Source of the DNA: Bordetella flabilis
Lineage (GTDB): Bacteria > Pseudomonadota > Gammaproteobacteria > Burkholderiales > Burkholderiaceae_B
NCBI RefSeq assembly: GCF_001676725.1
Contig: NZ_CP016172.1
Location: 1,550,001-1,614,000 of the forward strand
DNA length: 64,000 nt
Reading direction: 5' to 3'
Part shown: positions 30,876-42,972 of the stretch, piece by piece
How the letters are laid out: each line of letters starts with the position of its first letter
Numbering within the stretch: position 1 is the first letter of the stretch
Notes under the pieces: generated by a model
What the model saw: only the letters and a program-made list of their open reading frames with translations
Databases searched by the model: none
Told to the model about the DNA's origin: nothing
Made by a program: the position numbers and the translations under genes

Positions 30876-32342
30876 TCAATCGGAAGCGGTCGGGAAGCCG
30901 GCGCGCAGGTCGCCCTGGCGCGGCAGCCAGCGGCCGGCGCGCTCGCTGGTGGCCTTGCCCCGCGAGTACGACAGCACACCGTTGACCCACACTGCATCGA
31001 TGCCGGCGGCCGCCTGCAGGGGCGCGTCGAACGTGGCGCGGTCGATCACCGTATCGGGGTCGAACAGCACCAGGTCGGCCCACTGCCCCTCGCGCACCAG
31101 GCCGCGGTCGCGCAGCCCGAAGCGGGCCGCCGACAGCCCCGTCATCTTGTGCACGGCCTCGGCCAGGGGGAACAGGCCCAGGTCGCGGCTGTAATGTCCC
31201 AGTACCCGCGGAAAGGCGCCCCACAGGCGTGGATGCGGGTGCGGATCGTTGGGCAGGCCGTCCGATCCGATCATGGTGAGCCGGTGCGCCAGCACGCGCC
31301 GCACATCGTCCTCGCGCATGCCGTGATAGACGGCGCCCGCGGGCTGCAGGCGGCGCGCCGCGTCCAGCAAAGGCAGGTTCCAGTCGTGTGCGATGTCGGC
31401 CAGCTTGCGACCCGCCTGTTCGGGATGCGGCGTGGACCAGGTGATGTCGATATCGAAGTCGTCCGTGACCTGTTTGAGGTCCAGCGTCGAGGAACTGGCG
31501 GAATAGGGATAGCAGTCGCAGCCCACCGGCTGCATGCGGCCCGCCTTTTCCAGGCGGGCCAGCACCTCGGTCGTCCGGCCCCAGTTGCCGGCGCCCGCGC
31601 ACTTCAGGTGCGAGACCACCACTGGCACGCGCGCATGCAGCGCCACGTCGAACGCTTCCTGCATGGCCTCCAGGATTTCCGCGAATTCCGACCGCAGGTG
31701 CGTGGTGTAGAGCGCGCCGAACTCGTCCAGGGTCTGGGCCAGGGCCTTCACTTCCTCGGTGTCGGCGCTGAAGGCGGATGCATAGGCCAGGCCGGTGCTC
31801 AGGCCGATCGCGCCATGTGCCAGCGCGTCGCGCAGCTGCGCGCGCATGGCGTCTATTTCCCCCGGTGTAGCCGGCCGGTCCAGGCGGTCCATGTGGTTGT
31901 TGCGCAGGGCAGTATGGCCGATCAAAGCCGCGACGTTGACCGCCGGGCGCGCGCGTTCGACGGCCGCGGTGTAGTCCGCGAAGCTCGGGTACTGGAAGTC
32001 GGCCTCGGCGCCCAGCAGATTCATGGGGTCCGGCGGGGCGCCGCGCAGCCGGACCGGCGCGGCGCTGATGCCGCAATTCCCGACCACGACAGTGGTGACG
32101 CCCTGGGACAGCTTGGGCAGCATGGCGGGCGTGCGGATCACGTTGGTGTCGTCGTGCGTGTGCACGTCGATGAACCCGGGCGCCAGCACGCGGCCGGCGC
32201 CGTCGACGCGCGCGCGTGCCGGCGTGTCGTCGGGCACGCCGATGGCCGCGATGCGGCCGTCCAGCAGCGCCACATTGGCCCGGTATTCGGCTGCGCCGCT
32301 GCCGTCCAGGACGCGGACCGGGCCGATCAGGGTGTCGTACAT
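30876..32342 (-). CDS. N-acyl-D-amino-acid deacylase (D-aminoacylase)
   Basis: 488 residues, close to the roughly 483 of Alcaligenes D-aminoacylases. It hydrolyses N-acyl-D-amino acids to D-amino acid and carboxylate, using zinc in an amidohydrolase barrel. The HxH motif is in GFIDVHTHDD; the family metal-ligand Cys is in VVVGNCGIS; further ligands lie in VVVSHLKCAG; and the late Asp is in MIGSDGLPNDPHPHPR. Located between the RpiR regulator (4 bp) and ridA. Together with the D-serine-dehydratase-like enzyme it defines the operon as D-amino-acid catabolism. D-glutamate- or D-aspartate-specific relatives cannot be excluded. Confidence 0.9.
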   Translation of the reverse strand: MYDTLIGPVRVLDGSGAAEYRANVALLDGRIAAIGVPDDTPARARVDGAGRVLAPGFIDVHTHDDTNVIRTPAMLPKLSQGVTTVVVGNCGISAAPVRLRGAPPDPMNLLGAEADFQYPSFADYTAAVERARPAVNVAALIGHTALRNNHMDRLDRPATPGEIDAMRAQLRDALAHGAIGLSTGLAYASAFSADTEEVKALAQTLDEFGALYTTHLRSEFAEILEAMQEAFDVALHARVPVVVSHLKCAGAGNWGRTTEVLARLEKAGRMQPVGCDCYPYSASSSTLDLKQVTDDFDIDITWSTPHPEQAGRKLADIAHDWNLPLLDAARRLQPAGAVYHGMREDDVRRVLAHRLTMIGSDGLPNDPHPHPRLWGAFPRVLGHYSRDLGLFPLAEAVHKMTGLSAARFGLRDRGLVREGQWADLVLFDPDTVIDRATFDAPLQAAAGIDAVWVNGVLSYSRGKATSERAGRWLPRQGDLRAGFPTASD

Positions 32343-32346
32343 CGAA

Positions 32347-33219
32347 TCAATCTCCGAGCGGCAGGCGATTCGGCCCGCCGCGGTATTCGTCCAGCGTCAG
32401 CTTGATGCGGCGCAGGCGGTCGCGGGTTTCCTCCTGCCGGACCATGGCCAGCTCGGTGGCGAGCAGGTCGATGGCCAGCATCATCGCGTAGCGCGACGCG
32501 GAAGGCTTGTAAATGAAGTCGGTCTCGTCCGTGCGGACCGGAATGACGACGTCGGCGAGTTCGGCGAGCGGCGCGGTCGCGTCCGTCAGCGCGACGATGC
32601 GGGCACGGTACTGCTTGACGATGCGCGCGCCCGACAGCATTTCGGGCGTCAGGCCCGATGCCGACAGCATGATGACCGCATCGCGCTCGTCCAGCGTGGC
32701 TGCCACCATGCGCATCAGGACGGCGTCGCTGTACGCGGCGACGGGGTAGCCCAGCCGCACCAGGCGCGACTGCATTTCCTGGGCCAGCACGGCGGAGGCG
32801 CCGCCCATGCCGAAGACATAGGTCATGCGTGCGCCGCGCACGATCTCCATGGCGCCTTCGAACAATGCCTCCGTATACATGGGCAGGTGGGCGCGCAGCG
32901 TGCTTTCGATATCGGCATAGATGCGCGCATAGAAGGTGCTCTCCTCGGCCGGCACGCCGCTGTCCAGGAATCGTGTGCCTACGGCGCTGGCCTGCGCAAG
33001 CTTCATCTTCAGGTCGCGCGTGTCTTCGCAGCCGACGGAACGCGCGAAGCGCGAGATCGTGGCGATGCTCACGCCGGCCTTGCCGGCGAGCTGGTCGACG
33101 GTCGCGCCGGCCGCGGTGACGATGTCGTCCAGGATGGCGTCGGCGACCTTGCGCTCGGTAACGCTCAGCGTGTCGCGGCAACTGCGGATCTGGTAGACGA
33201 TGTCGCGTATCGTATTCAT
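32347..33219 (-). CDS. RpiR/MurR-family transcriptional regulator
   Basis: 290 residues: an N-terminal RpiR HTH (RDTLSVTERKVADAILDD, VDQLAGKAGVSIATISRFARSVGCEDTRDLKMKLAQ) and a C-terminal SIS domain (YVFGMGGASAVLAQEMQSRLVRLG, DAVIMLSASGLTPEML) that usually senses a phosphosugar or similar ligand. It sits inside the D-amino-acid operon, 31 bp after the ABC ATPase gene and 4 bp before the deacylase gene, so it is the obvious local regulator. Inverted TTTTCA/TGAAAA elements upstream of the first gene may be its target. Confidence 0.92.
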   Translation of the reverse strand: MNTIRDIVYQIRSCRDTLSVTERKVADAILDDIVTAAGATVDQLAGKAGVSIATISRFARSVGCEDTRDLKMKLAQASAVGTRFLDSGVPAEESTFYARIYADIESTLRAHLPMYTEALFEGAMEIVRGARMTYVFGMGGASAVLAQEMQSRLVRLGYPVAAYSDAVLMRMVAATLDERDAVIMLSASGLTPEMLSGARIVKQYRARIVALTDATAPLAELADVVIPVRTDETDFIYKPSASRYAMMLAIDLLATELAMVRQEETRDRLRRIKLTLDEYRGGPNRLPLGD

Positions 33220-33250
33220 GGCGCGTTCCAAGGCGATGGCGGTTCCGGGG

Positions 33251-34251
33251 TCAAGCCAGTTCCCCGGCTCGCAGACAGGCGACCATGTGCCCCCCGCCGA
33301 ACGACGTGGGTTCCGGAACGGTCCGGGCGCAGGCGTCGATGGCGTGCGGGCAGCGGGTGCGGAAGACGCAGCCGGACGGCGGATCCATGGGGCTGGGGAT
33401 GTCGCCCTTGAGCAGGATGCGGTTGCGCGGCGCGCGCGGGTCGGGCACCGGGGCGGCGGACAGCAGGGCGCGCGTATACGGATGCCGGGGTGCGGCATAG
33501 ACACGCCGGGTCGGCCCCCGCTCCATCACGCGGCCCAGGTACAGCACCACGACCTCATCGCACAGGTAGTTCACGACGGCCAGGTCGTGCGCCACGAACA
33601 GCATGGCGAGGCCCAGGTCGCGCTGCAGGTCCTGCAGCAGGTTGAGGACCTGTGCCTGGACCGACACGTCCAGCGCCGATACCGGTTCGTCGGCGACGAT
33701 GAACTCCGGCTCGACCGCGAGCGCGCGCGCGATACCGATGCGCTGCCGCTGGCCGCCGGAAAACTCGTGGGGGTAGCGCCGGGCGTGGTCGGCGTTCAAA
33801 CCGACCCGCGTCAGCAATTCCGCGATGCGTTCCGCGCGCCGGCCGCGCGCCAGGCCATGCGTATCCAGGGCTTCGCCGATGATCTCGGCGACCGTCATGC
33901 GCGGGTTGAGGCTCGCATACGGGTCCTGGAACACGATCTGCATGCGGCGGCGCCAAGGCAGCATCGCCGTTTCGTTGAGGGCGGTGAGGTCGGTGCCGTC
34001 GAACAGGATGCGGCCACCGCTCGCCGGCAGCAGGCGCAGCAGGGCCCGGCCCGTGGTGGTCTTGCCGGAGCCGGATTCGCCCACCAGCCCCACGATGCTG
34101 TTGCGGCGCACCTCGAAGCTGACGCCGTCGACGGCCTTGACCACCGGGGCGCCGCGGCGCGAAGAGGTGGGAAAGTGCACACGCAGGTCCTGCACGCGCA
34201 GCAGGGGCTCAGGATCGTGGAAGGCATGCGGGACGGCATGCGGGACGGCAT

Positions 34252-34255
<4 letters not shown>
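33251..34255 (-). CDS. dipeptide/oligopeptide ABC transporter ATP-binding protein (DppF/OppF type)
   Basis: 334 residues with Walker [10 protein letters not shown], signature [15 protein letters not shown], Walker [12 protein letters not shown], and the C-terminal oligo_HPY extension with Cys residues ([14 protein letters not shown]) that binds an iron-sulfur cluster in relatives. It energises the importer formed by the two permeases and binding protein upstream. The first codons overlap the stop of the preceding ATPase gene. The N-terminus carries a short His/Pro repeat ([10 protein letters not shown]). Confidence 0.94.
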
Positions 34256-35259
<1,004 letters not shown>

Positions 35260-35262
35260 GAT

Positions 35263-36132
35263 CTACAGCTCCTTGCGCAGGCGCGGGTCCAGCACGTCGC
35301 GCAGCCCGTCGCCAACCAATTGCAGGGACAACACCGAAAGCACGATGGCGATCCCCGGGAAAATCATGATCCAGTCGGCCGAGCCCATGTATTGCTGGCC
35401 CGCGCTGATCATCGTGCCCCAGGTGGGGATGTCCGGCGATACGCCCACGCCCAGGAAGGACAGGCCAGCCTCGGCGAGGATTGCGTAGGCGAAGATGAAC
35501 GTGCCTTGCACCAGGATGGGCGAGACGAGGTTGCGCAGCACATGCACGGTAACGATGCGTCGTGTCGACACGCCGAGCGCGCGCGCCGCTTCGACAAACG
35601 GCAGTTCCCGTATCACCAGGGTCGAGGCGCGCACGATGCGCGCCAGGCGGGGCGTATAGACGATGCCCAGCGCGATCACCACGTTCAACACGGATGGGCC
35701 CAGCGCCGCGACCAGCGAGATGGCCAGCAGGATATCCGGAAAGGCCATCATGGCGTCGATCAGCCGCGAGACGAATTTGTCGGCACGACGAAAGAAACCG
35801 GCCAGCAGGCCCAGCGCGATGCCCAGCACGCTGGACAGCATCACCACGGCGAAGCCCACCGTCAGGGACAGGCGGCCGCCGTAGATGACGCGGCTGAAGA
35901 CATCGCGGCCGAAATCGTCCGTCCCGAACCAGTGCGCGGCGCCCGGGGGCTTGAGCCGATTGACGATGGACAGCTTGTACGGGTCGTAGGGACTGACCAC
36001 GGGCGCGAGCAGCGCGGCCGCGACCAGCACGATCAGCACGACGAGGCTCAACAGCACCGTCTTGCGCGCCATCAGCAGGCGCAGGATCTGCCAGCGGTCG
36101 CCGCCGGCATGCGTGGAGGAAGCCATGGTCAT
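35263..36132 (-). CDS. ABC transporter permease (DppC/OppC type)
   Basis: 289 residues with about six membrane helices and the N-terminal DppC domain. The substrate-entry hallmark HWFGTDDFGRDVFSRVIYGGR is typical of DppC, and the ATPase-docking EAA loop is EAARALGVSTRRIVTVHVLRN. The ATG (36132) overlaps the stop of the first permease (TGATG); an in-frame ATG lies two codons later. Confidence 0.94.
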   Translation of the reverse strand: MTMASSTHAGGDRWQILRLLMARKTVLLSLVVLIVLVAAALLAPVVSPYDPYKLSIVNRLKPPGAAHWFGTDDFGRDVFSRVIYGGRLSLTVGFAVVMLSSVLGIALGLLAGFFRRADKFVSRLIDAMMAFPDILLAISLVAALGPSVLNVVIALGIVYTPRLARIVRASTLVIRELPFVEAARALGVSTRRIVTVHVLRNLVSPILVQGTFIFAYAILAEAGLSFLGVGVSPDIPTWGTMISAGQQYMGSADWIMIFPGIAIVLSVLSLQLVGDGLRDVLDPRLRKEL

Positions 36133-37073
36133 CAGTAGCGTATCCGCGGATCGACCAGCAGGTACAGCAGGTCGATGATGAGATTGATCAATACATAGAT
36201 CGCCGCGACGACGAGCAGCGCGCCCTGGATCACAGGATAGTCGCGGCGCAGAACCGCGGACACCACCAGGCTGCCCACCCCCGGCAGCCCGAAGACGGTT
36301 TCCGTCACTACCGCGCCGCTGATCAGCAGGGCCGTGGTCAGGCCGAGAACGGTGAGGATGGGAATGAGCGCGTTGCGCACCGCATGCTTGACGATGACCT
36401 TGCGCTCCGGCAACCCCTTGGCGCGCGCCGTGCGGACATAGTCGTCGCGCAGGACGTCGAGCATGCTGGCGCGGATGAAACGGGTGATGAGCGCCGAATT
36501 GACGAGACCCAGCACCACCGCGGGAAGAACCAGGTGGCTGAGCCGCGTACCGAACGAGGCATCCGGACCGCCATAGCCGGACACGGGCAGCCAGCCCAGC
36601 TTGACCGCGAACACCTGCATCAGCAGCAGCCCGAGCCAGAAGCTCGGCACGCTGGAGGTGAACATCGAAAAGCTCAGGACGGACTGGTCCAGCGTGGTGC
36701 CACGCTTCACGGCGGACAGAATACCCACCGGCAAGGCGATGACCGTCGCGATGATGAGCGACATGAGCGTCAGCCAGAACGTCGGTTCCGCGCGGTCCGC
36801 CAGCGCGGACAGGACCGGTTTGTTCAGGAAGATGGACTGGCCCAGGTCGCCGCGCGCCAACTGGCCGAGCCAGCTGGCGTATTGGACGGCCAGGGGCTGG
36901 TCCAGCCCCAGCCGGGTGCGCAACGCCGCGATATCCTGCTGGCTGGCCTCGGGACCCAGCATGACGGCCGCCGGATCGCCGGGCGTCACGCGGATGATTA
37001 CGAAGACGATCGTGGCCACCAGCAGCATGACCGCGATCAGGCCGACGAGGCGGTTGAACAGATAGGACAGCAC
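36132..37073 (-). CDS. ABC transporter permease (DppB/OppB type)
   Basis: 313 residues with about six membrane helices. It shows the DppB pattern: LFNRLVGLIAVMLLVATIVFVIIRVTPGDPA at the N-terminus, TRFIRASMLDVLRDDYVRTARAKGLPERKV as the EAA loop, and LVDPRIRY at the C-terminus. It forms the channel with the DppC-type subunit. It lies 21 bp after the binding-protein gene. Confidence 0.94.
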   Translation of the reverse strand: MLSYLFNRLVGLIAVMLLVATIVFVIIRVTPGDPAAVMLGPEASQQDIAALRTRLGLDQPLAVQYASWLGQLARGDLGQSIFLNKPVLSALADRAEPTFWLTLMSLIIATVIALPVGILSAVKRGTTLDQSVLSFSMFTSSVPSFWLGLLLMQVFAVKLGWLPVSGYGGPDASFGTRLSHLVLPAVVLGLVNSALITRFIRASMLDVLRDDYVRTARAKGLPERKVIVKHAVRNALIPILTVLGLTTALLISGAVVTETVFGLPGVGSLVVSAVLRRDYPVIQGALLVVAAIYVLINLIIDLLYLLVDPRIRY

Positions 37074-37094
37074 GGGATTTCCTCGATGCGCGGC

Positions 37095-38654
37095 TTACTT
37101 GGGCGCCTTCCAGGCATTCCAGAAGTACGGCCACGGCGCGGCCGTCACGCCTTCCAGCGCCGGCGACTTCGCGGCCACCGCGTTGAAGTCGCCCACCTTG
37201 ATGAAGGGCACCTCGTCGAAGATGGCCTGTTGTACGTCGGCCCAGCGCTGCACGCGTTCATCCTGGGTGGTGGCGCGGTTGAAGGCGGTCAGGACTTTGT
37301 CGCGCAACGGCGTGTCCCACCATCCCGGTGAAGTCTTGGACGGGAAATCGATCAGCGCCGGTTCGGGCAGGAAAGGGCTGTGCGTAATGAAGATATCCCA
37401 CAGCGCGGGATCCTGGCGGCGCTGTGTCAACGTGGCCCAATCGACAACCTGCATGTCCACCTTGAAGCCGGCCAGCTTCAGATATTCGGCCGCGACCAGG
37501 GCCATCTTGTAATGGAATTCGTACTGCTGGCTGGTCAGGATGCGTATGGTGCGGTCGGTGACGCCGGACGCTTCGATCAGCTTCTTGGCGCCCGCCGCAT
37601 CGGCCTTGTTGTAGACGGCCTTTGCGCCCTTGTCCGTGTGCCAGGGATAGCCCTTGGGATACATGGCGCCGTCGACCGCGTAGTAGTCGGTGCTGCCGAA
37701 GGCCGCCGCCAGCATGTCTTCCTCGTTCAGCGCCAGCTGTACCGCCTGGCGCATCTTCACGTTGGCCATGATGCCCTGGCGCGTGTTCAGCACCAGCCGC
37801 GGCCAGCCGAAGGGCTTGAGCAAGAGGGCTTGCGAGCTGCCGGACTTCAGCTTGGCGGCCGACTCCACCGGAATGGCGTCGACGTAGTCGTACTGGCCGG
37901 CCACCGCGCTTTCCACGCGGGTATTGGCATTGGGCACGGGCACGAAACGGATTTCGTCCAGGTATTGCATGCGCGCGCCGCCGTAGCCGTCGGGTTCCCC
38001 GCTGCGCGCGCTGTAGCCGGGATAGCGCGCCAGTTGCAGGTATTGGTCTGGCACGCGTGCCTTGACCATGTAGGGGCCGGTGCCGATGTATTCGGTGATC
38101 GTCGCCGCCATGCGCGCCTTGGGCATGATGACGGCCGCGCCGTTGTTCATCGCCAGCAAAGCCAGCAGCGGTGCGTACGGCTGATTCAGCGTGATGCGCA
38201 CCGTGTGGTCGTCCGGTGCATCGATGCCCGCGATCAGGGACGCGATCTGTTTGCCGCGCGATGCCGTGGTCGTCCAGCGCTGCAGGGATGCGATGACGTC
38301 ATTCACCGTCATTTTGCTGCCGTCGTGGAAGGTCACGTCGGTGCGTACCGGTATGGTGTAGGTCAGCCCGTCGCTGCTGATGACGGGCAGTTTCTCCGCG
38401 AGCAGCGGCGTCACATTCCACTTGGCGTCGAAGGTGTAAAGCGTTTCGTAGATATGCTGGCTGATGATCCCCACCAGGTCGGCCGTGCTGGCCATCGGGT
38501 CCAGCGTGGGCGGTTCACCGATGGTGGCGACGGAGATCGTGCCGCCTTTGACCGGCGCGGCGCCGGCGGGACAGCCCAACGCGGCGACGCTCAGCGCGGC
38601 GGCGAGCAACAGGGTTTTCAGCCCGTCGCGGCGACGGGAGACCAATGCGTTCAT
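37095..38654 (-). CDS. periplasmic peptide/opine-type substrate-binding protein of the ABC importer
   Basis: 519 residues of the SBP family 5 (DppA/OppA class). The N-terminus has SRRRDGLKTLLLAAALS, a Sec signal with a Tat-like twin-Arg core lacking the usual Phe, cleaved near AGAAPVKGG. Family features: ATIGEPPTLDPMAST, LTYTIPVRTDVTFHDGSKMTVNDVIASLQRW. With D-aminoacylase and a D-serine-dehydratase-like enzyme in the operon, its ligand is probably an N-acyl-D-amino acid or D-amino-acid-containing peptide. That is inferred from context. Confidence 0.9.
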   Translation of the reverse strand: MNALVSRRRDGLKTLLLAAALSVAALGCPAGAAPVKGGTISVATIGEPPTLDPMASTADLVGIISQHIYETLYTFDAKWNVTPLLAEKLPVISSDGLTYTIPVRTDVTFHDGSKMTVNDVIASLQRWTTTASRGKQIASLIAGIDAPDDHTVRITLNQPYAPLLALLAMNNGAAVIMPKARMAATITEYIGTGPYMVKARVPDQYLQLARYPGYSARSGEPDGYGGARMQYLDEIRFVPVPNANTRVESAVAGQYDYVDAIPVESAAKLKSGSSQALLLKPFGWPRLVLNTRQGIMANVKMRQAVQLALNEEDMLAAAFGSTDYYAVDGAMYPKGYPWHTDKGAKAVYNKADAAGAKKLIEASGVTDRTIRILTSQQYEFHYKMALVAAEYLKLAGFKVDMQVVDWATLTQRRQDPALWDIFITHSPFLPEPALIDFPSKTSPGWWDTPLRDKVLTAFNRATTQDERVQRWADVQQAIFDEVPFIKVGDFNAVAAKSPALEGVTAAPWPYFWNAWKAPK

Positions 38655-38701
38655 TTAGCGTGCTCCAGAAGTTCGGGACGGCAGGCGCCGCCGTGCGGGA
38701 T

Positions 38702-38736
38702 AAACGGAGTCGGAAAAAAACGGAGTCAGAAAAAAG
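38702..38736. repeat. 16-bp tandem duplication at the stop of the D-serine-dehydratase-like gene
   Basis: CGGAGTC followed by an A-rich run occurs twice, at 38705 and 38721, with a 16-bp period. The inner copy contains the stop codon and last codons (TFF-stop) of the deaminase gene. It looks like a local slippage duplication. Confidence 0.6.
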
Positions 38737-39994
38737 TCTGGGCGATATCGACGACACGGTAGTGGTCGTCCACCAGCAGTACCTGCTTCCACTTGTCGAA
38801 AGTCAGGCACGGATGCGAAATGTCGAAGCCGATCATGTCGCCGACCTGGATGTCGTTATCGGCGCCGATGCGCATGAAGGCGTGCTGGTCCATCATCGCG
38901 GTCAGTTCCCAGCCGGACGGTGTGTCCGTGGGAGCCGAACGGCCGGGACGATGGTGGCGCGCCGGAACGGGCAGCCCCGCATCGAAAGCGGCGTCGCGCT
39001 TGCCAAGGCCTATGATGGCGCGGCCCGGTTCCGGCAGCGACTGCACATAGGCCCATACCTGCAAGGCGGGCAGCAGCCCGGGCGCCATGGCGCGGGCCAC
39101 GTCGTTCTCGCGGCCGATGCGTTCGGCCGCGCTGCGGTAGATGCCGACGTCGTGGCTCAGGTAGCAGCCTGGACGCAATACGATTTCCAGCGGCCGGCCG
39201 ATGTCCAGGCCGGAGAATTCCTGCGCCACGACATCGAACCACGCCGAGCCGGCGCCGGTGAGTATGGCGGGGCCTTGCGCGGTAAGGGCACCGTCGGCTT
39301 GCAAGGCGCGCAGGGTCGCCGTGGCGCGCTGCAGGAAGGCGCGGATGCGGCTTTCCTCGGACAGCACGCCTTCGTAGATCTCCACGCCAGCCAGCGCCAG
39401 GGATTGCGGCCAGCGCGCGATTTCGTCGGTGACCCGCCGCAGCGCGACGTCGTCGCGCACGCCGGTACGGCCGCCCTCGACGCCCAGTTCGATCAGGACA
39501 TGCAGCCGCCGGCCCTGTTCCGCGAAGTAGCGGCCCAGTTGCGCGACATTGGCGGGGTCGTCCACCAGGCAGTAGAACGTGAAGGCGGGATCGGCCAGCA
39601 ATTGCGCGGTCAGGGCCATATTGGCCTTGCCGACCAGCTGGTTCGCCATCAGGATGCGGCGCACCCCATGGTGGTAGGCGGCATGGACCTGCGGGGCGGT
39701 CGCCAGCGTAATGCCCCAGGCGCCGGCATCGAGCTGGCGATGGAACAGGGCGGGGCTCATGGTGGTCTTGCCATGCGGCGCCAGTTGCACCTGATAGGCC
39801 TGCATGAAGGCCTGCATCCAGCCCAGGTTGTGGCGGACGCGGGATTCGTACAGGACGGCGACGGGCAGGCTGACGTCTTCGGCCAGCAGGTTCCAGCCCA
39901 GCCGGCCCACGTCCGCGGGGGCGGCGCCCTCCGGCAGGGCGCCCAGGCCTTTGCCGTAGGGATCGAGAGGCGGGTAGAGGGAGGCGTCCTGCAT
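38726..39994 (-). CDS. D-serine dehydratase-like / D-threonine aldolase-family PLP enzyme
   Basis: 422 residues of the fold-type III (alanine racemase-like) DSD1/D-threonine aldolase family. The PLP-binding Lys is in QLAPHGKTTMSP. The C-terminal HPCLTFDKW holds the His-x-Cys that binds zinc in eukaryotic-type D-serine dehydratase, followed by the barrel domain end. It likely deaminates D-serine or D-threonine to the 2-oxo acid and ammonia, or cleaves D-threonine to glycine. First gene of the nine-gene operon; AGGATA before the ATG acts as ribosome site and is part of a direct repeat. Confidence 0.87.
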   Translation of the reverse strand: MQDASLYPPLDPYGKGLGALPEGAAPADVGRLGWNLLAEDVSLPVAVLYESRVRHNLGWMQAFMQAYQVQLAPHGKTTMSPALFHRQLDAGAWGITLATAPQVHAAYHHGVRRILMANQLVGKANMALTAQLLADPAFTFYCLVDDPANVAQLGRYFAEQGRRLHVLIELGVEGGRTGVRDDVALRRVTDEIARWPQSLALAGVEIYEGVLSEESRIRAFLQRATATLRALQADGALTAQGPAILTGAGSAWFDVVAQEFSGLDIGRPLEIVLRPGCYLSHDVGIYRSAAERIGRENDVARAMAPGLLPALQVWAYVQSLPEPGRAIIGLGKRDAAFDAGLPVPARHHRPGRSAPTDTPSGWELTAMMDQHAFMRIGADNDIQVGDMIGFDISHPCLTFDKWKQVLLVDDHYRVVDIAQTFF

Positions 39995-39998
39995 TGGC

Positions 39999-40049
39999 TA
40001 TCCTGAAAACTTTTACCGGGTTTTTGGTGTTTTTCAATTATCCTGAAAA
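39999..40049. promoter_or_regulatory. direct and inverted repeats upstream of the D-amino-acid operon
   Basis: TATCCTGAAAA occurs at 39999-40009 and again at 40039-40049, exactly 40 bp apart. The outer copy forms an inverted repeat, TTTTCA (40031-40036) - seven bases - TGAAAA (40044-40049), which is the general shape of RpiR/MurR operators. The inner copy covers the ribosome site of the first gene. A repressor bound here could block both promoter and translation initiation. Confidence 0.5.
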
Positions 40050-40154
40050 TAATTTACAGAACCAGCCGGGGTTTTCCCGGAGAGGCCAGGCCAGCAGCGG
40101 TTTCCATATCTGGTGTAATACACCCTCGACTCCGCCTTATCCCGCTTTCTCCCA

Positions 40155-41495
40155 ATGAGCAATGATCTGTTCGCCGGGGACCCGGCGTTCCGGGCCCATG
40201 TACCCCTGGCCGAACGGCTGCGGCCGCGCACGCTTGCCGATGTGGTGGGCCAGTCGCACCTGCTCGGCGAGGGCAAGCCGCTGCGCGTTGCCTTCGAGTC
40301 CGGCCGGCCGCATTCGATGATCTTCTGGGGGCCGCCGGGTGTCGGCAAGACCACGCTGGCGCGACTGATGGCCGATGGTTTCGACGCGCAGTTCATCGCC
40401 ATCTCCGCCGTGCTGGGCGGTGTCAAGGACATACGTGACGCCGTCGTTACCGCGCAGGTGGCCCAAGGCCAGGGGCGGCGCACGATTCTGTTCGTCGACG
40501 AGGTGCACCGCTTCAACAAGGCGCAACAGGACGCCTTCCTGCCCTATGTGGAAAGCGGCCTGTTCACCTTCATCGGCGCGACGACCGAGAACCCGTCGTT
40601 CGAGATGAATTCCGCATTGCTGTCGCGGGCCAGGGTGTACGTACTCCAACCGCTTACCCGCGAAGAACTGGCGCAACTCATCGACCGCGCACTCGAGGAG
40701 CTCAACGCGACGGCGCAGAACGACCCGCCTATCCGCTTCGACGACAGCGCCCGCGACCAACTCGCCGGTTGGGCCGATGGCGACGCGCGCCGGCTGATCA
40801 ACGCGGTGGAGGTCGTGGCCGAGTCGGCGCAGGCTGCCCATCGCGACACGGTGGACTCGGAATGGCTGGAAACATCCCTGTCGCAGAACCTGCGGCGCTT
40901 CGACAAGGGCGGCGACGCCTTCTACGACCAGATCAGCGCGCTGCACAAGTCGGTGCGCGGCTCGGATCCCGATGCGTCGCTTTACTGGTTCGCCCGCATG
41001 ATCGACGGCGGCGCCGACCCGCGCTATCTGGCGCGCCGTATCGTGCGCATGGCCATCGAGGATATCGGCCTGGCCGACCCGCGCGCGACGGAAATCGCCC
41101 TGCACGGGGCCGATATCTACGAACGCCTGGGTTCGCCCGAAGGCGAGCTGGCCTTGGCCCAGGCGGTGGTGTACCTGGCGTGCGCGGCCAAGTCCAACGC
41201 CGTGTACAACGCCTACAACGCCGCGCGGCGTTTTGCCGAGCAGAATGGCAGCGCCCCGGTGCCGCCGCACCTGCGCAATGCGCCTACCCGCCTGATGAAG
41301 GAGTTGGGACACGGCCATGCCTACCGTTATGCGCATGACGAGCCGCATGGCTATGCGGCGGGCGAACATTATTTCCCCGACGGCATGAACCCCAGTTTCT
41401 ATGAGCCGACCGACCGCGGCCTGGAAGCTAAAATCCAGCAAAAGCTGGCCTTCCTGCGCGACCTCGACGCCCAGGCCAGGACCGACAAGCGGTAG
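40155..41495 (+). CDS. rarA: replication-associated recombination protein A (MgsA)
   Basis: 446 residues of the clamp-loader AAA+ family. Walker [12 protein letters not shown] near residue 59, Walker [17 protein letters not shown], sensor [23 protein letters not shown] in the normal spacing, then the RarA-specific tetramerisation C-domain ([45 protein letters not shown]). It acts at stalled forks and helps restart replication. It is followed 45 bp later by serS; normally lolA is directly upstream. Confidence 0.96.
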   Translation: MSNDLFAGDPAFRAHVPLAERLRPRTLADVVGQSHLLGEGKPLRVAFESGRPHSMIFWGPPGVGKTTLARLMADGFDAQFIAISAVLGGVKDIRDAVVTAQVAQGQGRRTILFVDEVHRFNKAQQDAFLPYVESGLFTFIGATTENPSFEMNSALLSRARVYVLQPLTREELAQLIDRALEELNATAQNDPPIRFDDSARDQLAGWADGDARRLINAVEVVAESAQAAHRDTVDSEWLETSLSQNLRRFDKGGDAFYDQISALHKSVRGSDPDASLYWFARMIDGGADPRYLARRIVRMAIEDIGLADPRATEIALHGADIYERLGSPEGELALAQAVVYLACAAKSNAVYNAYNAARRFAEQNGSAPVPPHLRNAPTRLMKELGHGHAYRYAHDEPHGYAAGEHYFPDGMNPSFYEPTDRGLEAKIQQKLAFLRDLDAQARTDKR

Positions 41496-42887
<1,392 letters not shown>

Positions 42888-42903
42888 GCGGCGCGCACCC
42901 GGC

Positions 42904-42937
42904 AAAAAAGAAACCCGCCGAGGCGGGTTTCTTTTTT
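42904..42937. terminator. strong bidirectional intrinsic terminator after serS
   Basis: Perfect 16-base arms (A6-GAAACCCGCC and its complement) with a two-base loop. The U-run follows on both strands. It ends serS transcription and, from the other side, the PXPV-repeat gene. Confidence 0.93.
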
Positions 42938-42972
42938 GGGAGAGGGCGCGAATGACGCCCGGTGGCATGCGT

